From positions 1 through 45,513 of the forward strand of contig NZ_JBNATW010000020.1 in the NCBI RefSeq assembly GCF_049701175.1: a stretch of DNA of 45,513 nt, in the 5' to 3' direction. This document shows, one piece after another, positions 8,980 through 16,853 of this stretch (the first letter of the stretch is position 1; each line of letters begins with the position of its first letter). The DNA is from Thermovenabulum sp049701175. Lineage in GTDB: Bacteria > Bacillota > Thermosediminibacteria > Thermosediminibacterales > Thermosediminibacteraceae. The position numbers and the translations under genes are program-made. The notes beneath the pieces were generated by a model. It did no database searches. It had not been told where the DNA came from and was given only the letters and a program-made list of their open reading frames with translations.

Positions 8980-9462
8980 ATGCAAAAAATCCTTATTTTA
9001 GAAAAAGCGAAAAATATAGCTGAAGAGGTTTTGAAGGGAAAACCTTACGAATTAGTTGATGTAGAATTTGTAAAAGAAGGGGGTAATTGGTATTTAAGGT
9101 ATTATATTGACAAACCTGGAGGAGTTACATTAAATGATTGTCAGGAGGTGAGCGAGGAAATAAGTAAACTTCTTGATATTTATGATCCTATTCCTCAAAG
9201 CTATTTACTTGAAGTCTCTTCTCCCGGTGTAGAAAGACCTCTTAAAAAAGACAGCGATTTTATAAGATTTAAGGGTAGTGAGATAGAGGTAAAAACTTAC
9301 GAACCCATATCAGGGAAAAAATCTTTTATAGGTGTTTTAGAGGATTTTTCTAATGGTGTAGTTGTATTAAAAGAAAAGGATAGGGTTATTAATATTCCTA
9401 AGGATAAAATATCCTCTGCTCGACTTAAATTTAATTTTAATTTTGACGAACAGGAGAGGTAA
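8980..9462 (+). CDS. rimP: Ribosome maturation factor RimP
   Basis: A 160-aa cytoplasmic protein assisting 30S subunit maturation. The N-terminal domain contains YELVDVEFVKEGGNWYLRYYIDKPGGVTLNDC and the family hallmark LEVSSPGVERPLK. The C-terminal part is an SH3-like barrel (KGSEIEVKTYEPISGKK onward). Length is typical. It is the first gene of the nusA operon; its stop codon is two bases ahead of the nusA ATG, as expected for translational coupling. Confidence 0.95.
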   Translation: MQKILILEKAKNIAEEVLKGKPYELVDVEFVKEGGNWYLRYYIDKPGGVTLNDCQEVSEEISKLLDIYDPIPQSYLLEVSSPGVERPLKKDSDFIRFKGSEIEVKTYEPISGKKSFIGVLEDFSNGVVVLKEKDRVINIPKDKISSARLKFNFNFDEQER

Positions 9463-9464
9463 GG

Positions 9465-10496
9465 ATGAACATAGAGTTTCTTGAAGCATTAGAACAAATT
9501 GAAAAGGATAAAGGTATAAATAAAGAAATACTAATAGAAGCTATTGAAGCAGCTCTTGTTTCTGCTTACAAAAAAAATTACGGAACTACACAAAACGTGA
9601 AGATTAACATTGATAGAGAGACGGGAGAAGTTAAGGTGTATTCACAAAAGACAGTAAAAGAAGATGCAATAAACCCCCTTTTGGAAATAAGTCTTGTTGA
9701 AGCGAAAAAAATAAACCCATTAGTAAAGGTCGGAGATGTGATTTCAATTGAAGTAAAACCTAAAAATTTTGGTAGGATTGCGGCACAAACAGCAAAACAA
9801 GTGGTAATGCAAAGGATTAAAGAAGCTGAAAGGAATATTATATATGAAGAATTTGCAGGAAGAGAGACAGATTTAGTTACTGGTACTATTCTACGCATAG
9901 ACAAAAAAAATGTTATAATAGATTTGGGGAAAACTGAAGTTATTTTACCACCGACCGAACAAATGCCGAATGAAGTATATAATCCAGGAGAAAGAATTAA
10001 AGTATATATATTAGAGGTGAAAAAAACAACAAAAGGACCGCAAATTACTGTATCCCGTTCACATCCCGGACTTATCAAAAGACTTTTTGAATTGGAAGTA
10101 CCTGAAATATATGAAGGAATTGTTGAAATAAAAAGTATCGCCAGAGAGGCGGGTTCAAGGACAAAAATTGCTGTTCATTCCAGAGATGAAAACGTAGACC
10201 CTGTTGGAGCTTGTGTAGGGCAAAAGGGTACGCGAGTTCAGGCTATTGTAGATGAACTTAAAGGGGAAAAAATAGATATAATAAAGTGGAGCAAAGATGC
10301 TGCAGAGTATATTTCCAACGCTTTAAGTCCTGCTAAAGTTATAAAAGTTGATATAGATGAAGACAACAAAACTGCAAGGGTTATAGTTCCTGATAATCAA
10401 CTTTCTCTTGCTATAGGCAAAGAAGGGCAAAATGCTCGGCTTGCTGCTAAATTAACGGGATGGAAAATAGACATAAAATCTCAAAGCAAAATATAG
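9465..10496 (+). CDS. nusA: Transcription termination/antitermination factor NusA
   Basis: A 343-aa RNA-polymerase-associated factor. It shows the N-terminal polymerase-binding domain (NIEFLEALEQIEKDKGI), an S1 domain (about 135-200, TGTILRIDKKNVIIDLGKTE) and two KH domains including DPVGACVGQKGTRVQAI and the second GXXG, AIGKEGQNARLAAKLTGW. The short Gram-positive form ends after KH2, without the acidic repeats of the E. coli protein. Placement between rimP and rnpM is the canonical Firmicutes order. Confidence 0.97.
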   Translation: MNIEFLEALEQIEKDKGINKEILIEAIEAALVSAYKKNYGTTQNVKINIDRETGEVKVYSQKTVKEDAINPLLEISLVEAKKINPLVKVGDVISIEVKPKNFGRIAAQTAKQVVMQRIKEAERNIIYEEFAGRETDLVTGTILRIDKKNVIIDLGKTEVILPPTEQMPNEVYNPGERIKVYILEVKKTTKGPQITVSRSHPGLIKRLFELEVPEIYEGIVEIKSIAREAGSRTKIAVHSRDENVDPVGACVGQKGTRVQAIVDELKGEKIDIIKWSKDAAEYISNALSPAKVIKVDIDEDNKTARVIVPDNQLSLAIGKEGQNARLAAKLTGWKIDIKSQSKI

Positions 10497-10508
10497 GGGG
10501 GATTATTA

Positions 10509-10784
10509 ATGAGTCCTAAGAAAATCCCTCAAAGAATGTGTTTGGGCTGTAAACAGATGAAACCTAAAAAAGAATTAATAAGGGTTGTTAGAACTCCTGA
10601 CGGAAATATTTTAATTGATCTAACAGGTAAAAAATCAGGTAGAGGGGCGTATTTTTGTAAGGACCCCAAATGCTTCGATAAGGCTTTAGATGAAGATAGG
10701 CTCTCAAAAGCTTTGGATTGCAAAGTGGATAAGGAGGTAATAGAGAGGCTTAAGGAGGAAGTAATAAAAAGTGAAGCCTTGTAA
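10509..10784 (+). CDS. rnpM: RNase P modulator RnpM (YlxR)
   Basis: A 91-aa basic RNA-binding protein. The YlxR signature is clear: PQRMCLGCKQMKPKKELIRVV, then DLTGKKSGRGAYFC and CFDKAL. In B. subtilis YlxR has been renamed RnpM for its modulation of RNase P; it is also reported to affect transcription. It starts 13 bases after nusA with a GGGGG SD, and its last 14 bases overlap the ylxQ start. Confidence 0.93.
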   Translation: MSPKKIPQRMCLGCKQMKPKKELIRVVRTPDGNILIDLTGKKSGRGAYFCKDPKCFDKALDEDRLSKALDCKVDKEVIERLKEEVIKSEAL

Positions 10785-11121
10785 AATATATTTTCTCCTT
10801 GGCCTTGCACAAAAGGGAGGAAAAATTGTTTCAGGATGGGATTTGGTTAAAAAATTTCTCCCTTTAGGGAAAATAAAATTATTGATAATTGCTGAAGATG
10901 CTTCTGATAATACAAAAAACTATTTTAAAGCAATGTGCGAAAAATTTAATGTACCCTATTGCTTTTATGGAAATTCATATGAATTAGGTTCGTCAATTGG
11001 TAAAGAAGAAAGAAAGGTAATTGGGATAAAAGATGTAAATATTTCAAGGAAAATTTTGGAATACCTTGGGTCCCATTTAAATTCGGAGGTGGGGAATATT
11101 GACAAAAGTAAGGGTATATGA
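10771..11121 (+). CDS. ylxQ: YlxQ, L7Ae/L30e-family RNA-binding protein
   Basis: A 116-aa small protein of the L7Ae/L30e superfamily, members of which bind kink-turn RNAs. The opening LLGLAQKGGKIVSGWD, the middle KIKLLIIAEDASDNTKNYF and the later GKEERKVIGIKD fit the family. The GTG start at 10771 lies inside the end of rnpM and is supported by the SD AAGGAGGAAG (10752-10761). The gene overlaps infB by 23 bases, so rnpM, ylxQ and infB are probably translationally coupled. Its physiological RNA target is not known. Confidence 0.88.
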   Translation: MKPCKIYFLLGLAQKGGKIVSGWDLVKKFLPLGKIKLLIIAEDASDNTKNYFKAMCEKFNVPYCFYGNSYELGSSIGKEERKVIGIKDVNISRKILEYLGSHLNSEVGNIDKSKGI

Positions 11122-13114
11122 ACTCGCAAAAAAATTAGGAGTGCCCAGTAAAAAATTGATGTCCATATTAGAAGATTTGGATATTGATGTCAAGAACCAT
11201 ATGAGCAGTCTTGAAGATGATATGGCTCAGCTAATTGTAGATTTAATTAATGAAGAAAAGGAACCAAAAAAGAACAAGAAAGAAAAGGAAGAGGAAAAGG
11301 AAGTTAAAATTTTAGAACCTAAGGTCGAGAAGAAAGAGGAACAACAAAAGCCTAAGCTGCAAAAGGTAATTTTACCGGAAAAAATAACAATAAAAGAATT
11401 AGGACAAAAGACAAACATAGAGCCAGTAAAGTTAATTAAAAAATTGATTGATTTTGGTTTGATGCTCAATATAAATGCTGATATTGATTTTGAATCAGCA
11501 AAGAGATTATTAAAAGAATTCGGTTTTGAAGCAGAAAAAGAAGAGGAAGAATCAAAAGAAAAACTTGTTAGAAAGATAAAAGAAGAAATATCAGGAAATT
11601 TAAAACCGCGTCCACCAGTGGTTACGGTTATGGGTCATGTCGATCATGGGAAAACTACACTTTTAGATGCAATACGTGAAACAAGGGTTGCAGCTCAAGA
11701 GGCAGGAGGCATTACCCAGCATATAGGTGCTTCTCAAATAGAAAAAGATGGCAAAACGATAATCTTTCTTGATACACCCGGACATGAAGCTTTTACAGCC
11801 CTTAGGGCAAGAGGAGCAAGTGTAACAGATATTGTGATTTTAGTGGTTGCTGCAGATGATGGTGTAATGCCTCAAACGGTTGAGGCTATAAACCATGCCA
11901 AAGCTGCAGAAGTTCCTATAATCGTTGCTGTAAATAAAATTGACAAACCTGAAGCTAACCCCGAAAGAGTAAAACAGCAACTTGCAGAGTATGGTCTTAT
12001 TCCAGAAGAATGGGGCGGGGACACCATTTTTGTAAATGTTTCTGCAAGAAATCGCATAGGAATAGATCAACTTTTGGAAATGGTATTATTGGTGGCTGAA
12101 ATGCAAGAATTAAAGGCTGATTATGATAGCCCTGCTATAGGTGTAATTATTGAAGCAAAACTTGACAAAAGACGTGGGCCTGTTGCAACGGTGATTGTCC
12201 AAAAAGGCACACTGAGAGTCGGAGACGTAATAGTAGCTGGAGGTACTTGGGGTAAAGTAAGGGCAATGTTTGATTCTCTTGGGAAATCTATTAAAGAAGC
12301 CACGCCTTCAATTCCTGTGGAGGTTATAGGTTTTGAAGAGGTACCTATAGCTGGAGATATTTTGAAAGTAGTTGATGATGAAAAACAAGCAAGGGAAATT
12401 GCAGAAAAGGAAAAAGAATTGTTAAAGGAAAAAGAAGATATTACTTCACCTAAGGTTTCATTAGAAAAACTTTTTGATAAAATAAAGAAGGGCGAAGTAA
12501 AAGAGCTGAATATTATAGTTAAAGCTGATGTTCAGGGTTCTTTAGAAGCTTTGAAACAGGCTATTGAAAAATGTTCAAACGACCAGGTCTTAATTAGGAT
12601 AATACATGGCGGTGTAGGTGCAATAAGTGAAAGCGATATTCTTTTGGCTTCAGCATCAAATGCTATTGTGATAGGTTTCAATGTAAGACCAGACTCTAAT
12701 GCAAGAAAATTAGCGGAAAAGGAAAATATAGATATAAGGACTTATCGTATAATATACGATTTAATAGATGATTTGCAGGCGGCTATGAAGGGTATGTTAG
12801 AGCCGGAGTATAAAGAAGTCATTTTAGGCCATGCTCAAGTTAGAGCATTATTTAAAGTGCCAAACGTTGGGATTGTTGCCGGATGTTACGTGGTTGATGG
12901 GAAAATAACAAGGAATGCAAATATAAGGGTAATAAGAAATGGTGTAGTAATATATGAAGGCAAAATCTCGTCGTTAAAGAGATTTAAAGACGATGTAAAA
13001 GAAGTAGCAAGTGGCTATGAATGCGGTATTGCTATTGAAAAATTTAATGATATAAAAGAGGATGATATACTTGAAGCATTTATAAACAAAAAAGTTGAAC
13101 AAACTGATTTATAG
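11099..13114 (+). CDS. infB: Translation initiation factor IF-2
   Basis: A 671-aa GTPase delivering initiator fMet-tRNA to the 30S subunit. Two IF2-N modules (1-50 and about 95-145) are separated by a charged Lys/Glu linker. The G domain has G1 GHVDHGKT (about 179-186), DTPG and NKID. Domain II, domain III and the initiator-tRNA-binding C2 domain follow. The start is TTG at 11099, supported by CGGAGGTGGGG upstream and by the MTKVRVYELAKKLG beginning typical of the family. The short linker makes this a compact IF-2. Confidence 0.97.
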   Translation: MTKVRVYELAKKLGVPSKKLMSILEDLDIDVKNHMSSLEDDMAQLIVDLINEEKEPKKNKKEKEEEKEVKILEPKVEKKEEQQKPKLQKVILPEKITIKELGQKTNIEPVKLIKKLIDFGLMLNINADIDFESAKRLLKEFGFEAEKEEEESKEKLVRKIKEEISGNLKPRPPVVTVMGHVDHGKTTLLDAIRETRVAAQEAGGITQHIGASQIEKDGKTIIFLDTPGHEAFTALRARGASVTDIVILVVAADDGVMPQTVEAINHAKAAEVPIIVAVNKIDKPEANPERVKQQLAEYGLIPEEWGGDTIFVNVSARNRIGIDQLLEMVLLVAEMQELKADYDSPAIGVIIEAKLDKRRGPVATVIVQKGTLRVGDVIVAGGTWGKVRAMFDSLGKSIKEATPSIPVEVIGFEEVPIAGDILKVVDDEKQAREIAEKEKELLKEKEDITSPKVSLEKLFDKIKKGEVKELNIIVKADVQGSLEALKQAIEKCSNDQVLIRIIHGGVGAISESDILLASASNAIVIGFNVRPDSNARKLAEKENIDIRTYRIIYDLIDDLQAAMKGMLEPEYKEVILGHAQVRALFKVPNVGIVAGCYVVDGKITRNANIRVIRNGVVIYEGKISSLKRFKDDVKEVASGYECGIAIEKFNDIKEDDILEAFINKKVEQTDL

Positions 13115-13148
13115 TATATTTAAATAATTTGAATAAAAAGGGGGAAAA

Positions 13149-13514
13149 ATGGTGGAATATTCGAGGACTGATAGAATAGCAGGGGAAATAAAAAAAGCGG
13201 TAAGTGATATAATAAACAACGATTTGAAAGACCCCCGCATACATGGCCTTATTTCTGTAACGAAGGTAGAAGTTTCTAAGGATTTAAGACATGCAAAAAT
13301 ATTCTTGAGCATTTTTGACAGTGGCAGTGAAAAAGAAGAAATAATATCAACGATTCAAAAAGCTGAAGGTTATATTAGAAGAGAATTAGGTTCAAGAATA
13401 AGAATAAGATTTCTACCTGAACTATCTTTTAAGCTTGATGATTCCATTGAATATGGGATACACATCAGCAAGATATTAAGGGATATTTCTCCCGGAGAGA
13501 AAGAAGAGGAATAA
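13149..13514 (+). CDS. rbfA: Ribosome-binding factor A
   Basis: A 121-aa KH-fold protein needed for late 30S maturation, acting on 16S rRNA near the 5' end. Family motifs are RTDRIAGEIKKAVSDII, DLKDPRIHGLISVTKVEVSKDL, AKIFLSIF and ELSFKLDDSIEYG. An SD AAAGGGGGAAAA precedes the ATG. It sits in the standard infB-rbfA-nrnA-truB order. Confidence 0.95.
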   Translation: MVEYSRTDRIAGEIKKAVSDIINNDLKDPRIHGLISVTKVEVSKDLRHAKIFLSIFDSGSEKEEIISTIQKAEGYIRRELGSRIRIRFLPELSFKLDDSIEYGIHISKILRDISPGEKEEE

Positions 13515-13518
13515 AAAT

Positions 13519-14511
13519 ATGGATTTTTCGCCTGTTAAAGAACTAATATTGAGCAAAAAAAGTTTTATAATAACTTCACATGTTACACCTGATGGTGATG
13601 CTATCGGCTCCCTAATAGGATTAAGTATAGCTTTGGAAAAAATGGGAAAAAATGTATATCCCGTATTAAATGATGTTGTGCCAAAGCGTTACCTTTTTTT
13701 ACCACGCGTAAATTCAATTATAAAAGAAAATGCTCTTAGTGAGAAAAAAGATGTTATAATTTGCCTTGATTCAGCGGACTCTGAAAGGTTGGGTTTTAAG
13801 AATCCTTTAAAAAGTTATGCAGATATAATTGTGAATATTGATCATCATAAAAGTCATGTTTTATTTGGGGATTTAAATTTTGTAGATCCTTCAGCTTCTT
13901 CGGTGGGAGAAATGGTCTACGATTTAATTAAACACTTAGGTATTAAGCTAAGCTATGACATAGCTGTTTGCCTTTATACAGCAATCATAACTGATACAGG
14001 TGCTACAAAACATTCAAACACTACATCGTCAGCATTAAGGGCTTTAGCAGATTTTGTGGAGTTAGGTGTAAGGCCGGAAAAAGTGAGCTGGGAAGTTTTT
14101 GAAAAAAAGAGCCTTAATACTCTTTTGCTTCTTAAAGAGACATTAAAAACATTAAAAATCTCAAAAAATGGCAAAATTGCATGGCTCGTGATTACAAAAG
14201 ATATATTAGAAAAGACAAATACTTTGGAAGAAGATACTGAAGGCTTGATAGATTATGCAAGGAGTATTGAAGGGGTAGAAGTTGCGCTATTATTTAAAGA
14301 AAAGGATTGCAATAAGATAAAAGTGAGTTTTCGTTCAAATAGCTGGATAGATGTAAGCGAAATTGCAAAAAAAATGAATGGTGGAGGCCATGCAAAAGCA
14401 GCAGGTTGTATAGTTGAAGGCAGCATTAAAGAAGTAGAAAAAAAAGTAGTAAAAACTGTTGAAGAGTATATGAAAGAGGGTCTATATGGAAGGAATAATA
14501 AATTTACTTAA
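13519..14511 (+). CDS. nrnA: Bifunctional oligoribonuclease and pAp phosphatase NrnA (DHH family)
   Basis: A 330-aa DHH/DHHA1 phosphoesterase that degrades nanoRNAs and, in characterised homologues, 3'-phosphoadenosine 5'-phosphate. Metal-binding motifs are SHVTPDGDAIGS (D25, D27), CLDSADSERLG, IDHHKSH at about 110, and a DTGATKHSNT segment. The C-terminal DHHA1 domain carries GGGHAKAAGC at about 288. It begins four bases after rbfA and overlaps truB by 26 bases. Confidence 0.95.
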   Translation: MDFSPVKELILSKKSFIITSHVTPDGDAIGSLIGLSIALEKMGKNVYPVLNDVVPKRYLFLPRVNSIIKENALSEKKDVIICLDSADSERLGFKNPLKSYADIIVNIDHHKSHVLFGDLNFVDPSASSVGEMVYDLIKHLGIKLSYDIAVCLYTAIITDTGATKHSNTTSSALRALADFVELGVRPEKVSWEVFEKKSLNTLLLLKETLKTLKISKNGKIAWLVITKDILEKTNTLEEDTEGLIDYARSIEGVEVALLFKEKDCNKIKVSFRSNSWIDVSEIAKKMNGGGHAKAAGCIVEGSIKEVEKKVVKTVEEYMKEGLYGRNNKFT

Positions 14512-15385
14512 ACCGCCTGGTATGACCTCTCATGATGTGGTTGCATATTTGAGGAGAGTTTTAAAGATTAAGCGAATAGGGCATGGAGGTACCTTGGATC
14601 CTGGTGCATGCGGTGTAATTCCCATTTTTATTGGTAAGGCCACAAGAGCGCTAGAATACTTTGAAAACTGTGATAAAGAATATATTGCTGAGATAACATT
14701 GGGTAAAACCTATGATACCGGTGACAATTTTGGAACACTTTTGGAAGAGAAAGACCCATCTAATGTTACAATAGAAGATTTTAAGAGAGTACTATTAAAA
14801 TACGTAGGTGAAATAGAACAAGTTCCTCCCATGTTTTCAGCGGTAAAAATCCAGGGTAAAAAACTTTATGAATATGCAAGAAAGGGTATAGTTATTGATA
14901 GAAAGCCAAGAAAAATAAATATTTATAATATTACTTTACTTGATTTTAATAACCCAAAGGCACGAATTAAAATTCATTGTTCAAAAGGCACTTATATTAG
15001 AACCCTATGTGAGGATATAGGAAGAGATTTAGGATGCGGGGCTCATATGTCATTGCTCATAAGGACGCGTTCTGGTCCTTTTTTGATAGAAGAATCTTTT
15101 ACCATAAGAGAAATAGAAGAATATTCAGAATTAAATAGAAATGGTTATTTTTTAATAACTCTGGAAAAAGCTTTGCAAGGCATTCTGAAAAAGGTTGTTC
15201 TTCCTTATACAAAAGAAAAAGCTTTAAAACGAAATACAATTCCTTTAAAAGAACTTTTTTTTGAAAAAAATTTAGAAATAAAAGATGATTATTATATTTT
15301 ATATGATGCCAACAACAATTTTTTTGGAGTAGGCAAAGTGGAAATCAAGAATAACTCTTTAAAATTTCATAAAATATTTATTTGA
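14486..15385 (+). CDS. truB: tRNA pseudouridine(55) synthase TruB
   Basis: A 299-aa enzyme forming pseudouridine 55 in the T arm of tRNAs. It starts MEGIINLLKPPGMTSHDVV. The catalytic aspartate is D38 in HGGTLDPGACG. EYIAEITLGKTYDTGD, VPPMFSAVKIQGKKLYEYARKG and the GTYIRTLCEDIG element are all standard. The C-terminal PUA-like part is present but divergent. It overlaps nrnA by 26 bases and uses ATG preceded by GAAAGAGGG. Confidence 0.96.
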   Translation: MEGIINLLKPPGMTSHDVVAYLRRVLKIKRIGHGGTLDPGACGVIPIFIGKATRALEYFENCDKEYIAEITLGKTYDTGDNFGTLLEEKDPSNVTIEDFKRVLLKYVGEIEQVPPMFSAVKIQGKKLYEYARKGIVIDRKPRKINIYNITLLDFNNPKARIKIHCSKGTYIRTLCEDIGRDLGCGAHMSLLIRTRSGPFLIEESFTIREIEEYSELNRNGYFLITLEKALQGILKKVVLPYTKEKALKRNTIPLKELFFEKNLEIKDDYYILYDANNNFFGVGKVEIKNNSLKFHKIFI

Positions 15386-15398
15386 GGTCGAGATAATA

Positions 15399-16364
15399 AT
15401 GAAAATATTTTGGAGTTTAGAAAGTTTTGAGATAGATGAAAATACAGCTGTAGGGCTGGGGAATTTTGACGGTGTACATTTAGGTCATAGAAAACTTATA
15501 ACTGTTTTAAAAGAAGAGTCAAAAAAGAGAAATCTTATTTCTACTGTTCTTACTTTTGAACCTCATCCTTCAAAGGTGCTATTTCCAGATAAAGAATTTT
15601 TCTTAATCAGTACTTTAGATAAAAAAGTCAATATAATCAAAAATTTGGGTGTAAATATTTTAGTTATAGCCCCTTTTACTCAAGAATTTTCTAAAATTAA
15701 ATGGATAGATTTTGTGAACAAAATGCTCATTGAGAAACTTAAAACTAAATTAGTAGTGGTGGGCTATGATTTTACTTTTGGTTATGGAGGAGAAGGAAAT
15801 GCAGAAAGGCTTTCAATGATAGGAAAAGAAAAAGGTTTTGAGACTATAATAATCCCGCCTGTTAAGAGAAAAGGCGAAATAGTTAGCAGTTCAAAAATAC
15901 GAGCATTAATTAAAGAGGGTCTTGTAGAAAAGGCGGAAATGTTATTAGGATATCCTTTTTGTATAGAAGGCAGGGTTATAGAAGGGAAATCCATAGGTAG
16001 GAAGCTTGGTTTTCCTACTGCAAATATAGAAATTCCTGAAGGTATTATAATTCCTGCTTATGGAGTATATTCTGTTATTATAAAGATAAAAGATAAAGTT
16101 TACGAAGGTATTGCAAATTTAGGATTAAAGCCCACTTTTAAAAATTTAAACGATTCATATCCTGTTTTGGAGGTCCACATTTTTGATTTTAAAAATACAA
16201 TTTATGGAGAAAAGGTTGAAGTATATTTTTTAAAAAAAATAAGAGATGAAAAAAAGTTTAACTCTCCTAATGAGCTTGCAGAACAAATAAAAAATGATAT
16301 AATTATTGCCAGAGAGATAATAAAGGATACATTTCAGGCTAAATATTCTTGTAATAAAGGTTAG
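15399..16364 (+). CDS. ribF: Bifunctional riboflavin kinase/FAD synthetase
   Basis: A 321-aa enzyme making FMN and then FAD from riboflavin. The N-terminal FAD synthetase domain shows GLGNFDGVHLGHRKLI (nucleotidyltransferase HxGH), TFEPHPSKVLFP, VGYDFTFGYGGEGN and SSSKIRALI. The C-terminal riboflavin kinase domain shows GKSIGRKLGFPTANIE and the GVYSVII strand. It closes the operon; the rpsO promoter lies inside its last codons. Confidence 0.96.
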   Translation: MKIFWSLESFEIDENTAVGLGNFDGVHLGHRKLITVLKEESKKRNLISTVLTFEPHPSKVLFPDKEFFLISTLDKKVNIIKNLGVNILVIAPFTQEFSKIKWIDFVNKMLIEKLKTKLVVVGYDFTFGYGGEGNAERLSMIGKEKGFETIIIPPVKRKGEIVSSSKIRALIKEGLVEKAEMLLGYPFCIEGRVIEGKSIGRKLGFPTANIEIPEGIIIPAYGVYSVIIKIKDKVYEGIANLGLKPTFKNLNDSYPVLEVHIFDFKNTIYGEKVEVYFLKKIRDEKKFNSPNELAEQIKNDIIIAREIIKDTFQAKYSCNKG

Positions 16365-16377
16365 GATATGCTATAAT
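16349..16377 (+). promoter_or_regulatory. Sigma-A promoter of rpsO, within the 3' end of ribF
   Basis: TTGTAA (16349-16354) and TATAAT (16372-16377) are 17 bp apart, with an extended -10 (TGC before TATAAT). The -35 lies in ribF codons, so rpsO can be transcribed independently of the infB operon. Confidence 0.7.
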
Positions 16378-16402
16378 TATCAAAGATTTATAAAATAATG
16401 AA

Positions 16403-16451
16403 CCCTTGCTCGGTTACCCACTACCTCCAGTAGGTTACTGGGCAATAGGGG
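16403..16451 (+). promoter_or_regulatory. Structured rpsO leader, probable S15 autoregulatory RNA
   Basis: Between promoter and SD, TTGC (16406-16409) can pair with GCAA (16442-16445), CCC (16403-16405) with GGG (16448-16450), and CTAC (16421-16424) with GTAG (16430-16433) around a CTCCA loop. The sequence GGTTAC occurs twice (16412-16417 and 16433-16438). The leader begins CCTTGCTCGG and ends GGGCAATAGGGG, a layout I associate with Firmicutes rpsO leaders. S15 is known to repress its own synthesis by binding leader RNAs in several bacteria. The exact fold here is inferred by eye. Confidence 0.6.
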
Positions 16452-16477
16452 ATTAAAAAAAGTAGGGGGTGAAAAAA

Positions 16478-16747
16478 GTGGCATTGACAAAGGAATTAAA
16501 GCAAGAACTGATCAATAAATTCAAAGTACACGAAAATGATACAGGATCTCCGGAAGTACAAATTGCTCTCCTAACTGAAAGAATAAATCAACTTACAGAA
16601 CATTTAAAGATTCATAAAAAAGATCACCACTCGAGGCGCGGGCTTTTGAAAATGGTAGGAAAAAGGAGAGCATTGCTGAATTACTTAAAAGAAAAAGATT
16701 TTGAACGCTATAAAACCATCATTGAAAAGTTAGACTTAAGAAAATAA
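16478..16747 (+). CDS. rpsO: 30S ribosomal protein S15
   Basis: An 89-aa primary 16S rRNA-binding protein. It shows ALTKELKQELI, DTGSPEVQIALLTERINQLTEHLK, HKKDHHSRRGLLKMVGKRRALLNYL. I choose GTG at 16478 over GTG at 16469: AGGGGGTG (16464-16471) is correctly spaced for the former and gives the family-standard MALTKE start and 89-residue length. The gene is followed at once by a strong terminator. Confidence 0.97.
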   Translation: MALTKELKQELINKFKVHENDTGSPEVQIALLTERINQLTEHLKIHKKDHHSRRGLLKMVGKRRALLNYLKEKDFERYKTIIEKLDLRK

Positions 16748-16775
16748 AAAGCGGGGATTCCCCGCTTTAATTTTT
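16748..16775 (+). terminator. Intrinsic terminator after rpsO
   Basis: Stem AAAGCGGGG (16748-16756) with CCCCGCTTT (16760-16768), an ATT loop, then AATTTTT. Confidence 0.85.
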
Positions 16776-16853
16776 AAAAAAAAGAAGGAAAAAATATATT
16801 TGATGTAGAATAAAAATTATGGTTTTTAATGGAAGAAAGGAGGCAATTAATAG

